A DNA stretch of 7,311 nt from Streptosporangiaceae bacterium (GTDB lineage: Bacteria; Actinomycetota; Actinomycetes; Streptosporangiales; Streptosporangiaceae). Every line of letters starts with the position of its first letter. The first letter of the stretch is position 1. The DNA lies in the NCBI GenBank assembly GCA_030042885.1, contig JASHYW010000017.1, positions 1 through 7,311 of the forward strand, in the 5' to 3' direction. Positions 5,952 to 7,311 of the stretch are shown here, piece after piece. Below the pieces are notes generated by a model. It was given only the letters and a program-made list of their open reading frames with translations, was not told the origin of the DNA and made no database searches. Made by a program: the position numbers and the translations under genes.

Positions 5952-7211
5952 GTGGAAACCACCGGGCTGGCCGACACCGCCGAACCTCCCGCCGCGAGCC
6001 CCGCCCCGAAACCGCGCGACGTGGTGATCCTCGGCTCGACCGGCTCGATCGGTACCCAGGCCCTGGACATCATCAGGCGCAACCCCGCCCGCTTCCGGGT
6101 CACCGCGCTGGCGGCGGGCGGCGGGCAGCCTGCGCTGCTGGCCAGGCAGGCGGCCGAGTTCGGGGTGGCGGCGGTCGCCGTAGCCACCCCGGCCGCCGCG
6201 GCCGAGGTCCGGGCCGTACTCCGCGATCATTTTTCCGGCCGAACGGACCAGGGTGCACGCCCCCCGCACGCAGGGGCAGCACCTCCGACCGTGCTGGCTG
6301 GGCCGGACGCGGTCTGCGAGGTGGCAGGCTGGCCGTGCGACGTCGTGCTCAACGGCGTGACCGGAGCGGCCGGACTGCGGGCCACCCTGGCCACGCTCGA
6401 GGCCGGCCGGATGCTGGCCCTGGCCAACAAGGAGTCGCTGATCATCGGGGGCCCGCTGGTGACCAGCCGGGCCAAGCCCGGGCAGATCGTGCCGGTGGAC
6501 TCCGAGCACTCCACCATCGCCCAGTGCCTGCGGGCCGGGCGGCACTCCGAGGTGCGCCGGCTCGTGCTGACCGCCAGCGGCGGGCCGTTCCGCGGCTGGA
6601 GCCGTGACGCTCTGGAGGGCATCACGCCCCAGCAGGCGCTCGCGCACCCGACCTGGAACATGGGCCCGCTGGTCACGATCAATTCCGCCACCCTGGTGAA
6701 CAAGGGCCTGGAGGTGATCGAGGCGCACCTGCTGTTCGGTTTCGGGCTGGACCGGATCGACGTGGTGGTGCACCCGCAGTCGATCGTGCACTCCATGGTG
6801 GAGTTCTCCGACGGCGCCACCATCATCCAGGCCTCCCCGCCGGACATGCGGCTGCCGATCTCGCTGGGCCTGGCCTGGCCGGACCGGGTGCCCGGGGCCG
6901 CGCCCGGGCTGGACTGGTCGGTCGCGGCCGCGTGGACCTTCGAGCCGCTGGACGACGCGGCGTTCCCCGCGGTCGCCCTGGCCCGCGAGGCCGCCGCGGC
7001 CGGCGGCACCGCGCCGGCCGTCTACAACGCCGCCAACGAGGCGTGCGTGGCCGCCTTCCTGGACGGCCAGATAACTTTCACCCGGATTGTCGACACCGTA
7101 GCCCGGATAGTCTCAGAGCATGACGGCGCACGCGCGGCCGTGACCAGCGTGGCGGACGTGCTGGCCGTCGACGGCTGGGCCCGGCGGCGGGCCCGGCAGC
7201 TGAACTCCTAG
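5952..7211 (+). CDS. dxr: 1-deoxy-D-xylulose 5-phosphate reductoisomerase
   Basis: Dxr (IspC) converts deoxyxylulose phosphate to 2-C-methyl-D-erythritol 4-phosphate with NADPH and a divalent metal, the committed step of the MEP isoprenoid pathway. All key motifs are present: nucleotide-binding GSTGSIG (28-34), ANKES (158-162), metal ligands in VDSEH (D183, E185), TASGGPF (207-213), HPTWNMG (232-238), NKGLEVIEA with E254 (250-258), [12 protein letters not shown] (274-285) and NAANEA (359-364). I chose GTG at 5952 (419 residues), since the in-frame GTG at 5868 is inside a hairpin arm and would add 28 arginine-rich residues unlike the family. GACAAT six bases before this GTG may be the -10 of a leaderless transcript; no Shine-Dalgarno is visible. 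The protein is about 20-30 residues longer than usual; much of that is an insert at about 94-112 (SGRTDQ to APPT) plus an N-terminal extension. The protease gene follows after eight bases. Confidence 0.96.
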   Translation: METTGLADTAEPPAASPAPKPRDVVILGSTGSIGTQALDIIRRNPARFRVTALAAGGGQPALLARQAAEFGVAAVAVATPAAAAEVRAVLRDHFSGRTDQGARPPHAGAAPPTVLAGPDAVCEVAGWPCDVVLNGVTGAAGLRATLATLEAGRMLALANKESLIIGGPLVTSRAKPGQIVPVDSEHSTIAQCLRAGRHSEVRRLVLTASGGPFRGWSRDALEGITPQQALAHPTWNMGPLVTINSATLVNKGLEVIEAHLLFGFGLDRIDVVVHPQSIVHSMVEFSDGATIIQASPPDMRLPISLGLAWPDRVPGAAPGLDWSVAAAWTFEPLDDAAFPAVALAREAAAAGGTAPAVYNAANEACVAAFLDGQITFTRIVDTVARIVSEHDGARAAVTSVADVLAVDGWARRRARQLNS

Positions 7212-7219
7212 GAGGGCGG

Positions 7220-7311
7220 ATGGACCTGATCGGGTGGGTCATCTTCATCGTCGCCCTGCTCGTTTCCGTCATGCTGCACGAGACCGGCCACTTCGTGCTG
7301 GCCAAGAGGTT
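7220..7311 (+). CDS. Site-2 intramembrane zinc metalloprotease (RseP/Rip1 type), N-terminal fragment
   Basis: Thirty codons are visible before the window ends. They form one membrane helix (LIGWVIFIVALLVSVML) leading straight into HETGH, the HExxH zinc and catalytic motif of M50 site-2 proteases, then FVLAK, as in RseP and mycobacterial Rip1. Such enzymes cut membrane-bound anti-sigma factors and other membrane proteins within the bilayer. The ribosome binding site AGGAGGG (7210-7216) overlaps the dxr TAG stop, so the gene is probably in an operon with dxr. In many actinobacteria dxr, this protease and ispG lie in that order, which suggests ispG just beyond the edge. The PDZ domain and the second zinc motif are outside the window. 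Confidence 0.92.
   Translation, partial: MDLIGWVIFIVALLVSVMLHETGHFVLAKR

Noticed and set aside
5835..6791. 318-codon open frame on the minus strand opposite dxr
   Set aside because: dxr on the plus strand carries every family motif; the opposite frame has none.

Overview
The window is GC-rich DNA from an actinobacterium. Codon third positions are almost all G or C, GTG starts are common, and the pair dxr followed by a site-2 protease gene is a typical actinobacterial arrangement. The genus cannot be read from the sequence; a Streptomyces- or Streptosporangiales-like relative is a reasonable guess.

Layout. Positions 1-1876 (minus strand) hold two genes of mobile-element type: a replication-relaxation family protein, then a membrane-anchored DNA-transfer ATPase of FtsK/TraD type that runs off the left edge. 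They overlap by four bases (ATGA). Positions 1877-2300 hold no intact gene. They contain a small hairpin and a 48-codon remnant that looks like part of an ABC transporter substrate-binding protein. This strip is the border between the mobile DNA and the chromosomal genes. A small DUF3618 membrane protein follows (2301-2558, plus).

The middle is metabolic. gcvT and gcvH (minus, 2738-4242) encode the aminomethyltransferase and the lipoyl carrier of the glycine cleavage system and are tightly coupled. gcvP is not here, and no glyA or sdaA follows gcvH. A pterin-4a-carbinolamine dehydratase gene (plus, 4265-4543) diverges from gcvT with only 22 bases between the chosen starts, so both promoters must share or overlap coding DNA.

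Positions 4743-5810 carry what I read as a decayed alkaline-phosphatase-superfamily gene. It lacks the N-terminal part (signal peptide and first metal ligands) and a large internal C-terminal block, and an in-frame TAG precedes a still readable tail. After a strong 13-bp perfect hairpin come dxr (MEP isoprenoid pathway, 5952-7211) and the first 30 codons of a site-2 (RseP/Rip1-type) metalloprotease whose ribosome binding site overlaps the dxr stop codon.

I see no CRISPR array, rRNA, tRNA or insertion sequence, and no wholly new system. The points most worth following are the damaged phosphatase gene, the mobile-element pair with a nuclease-like motif, the compact gcvT/pcd divergent start region, and an unusual insert in Dxr.
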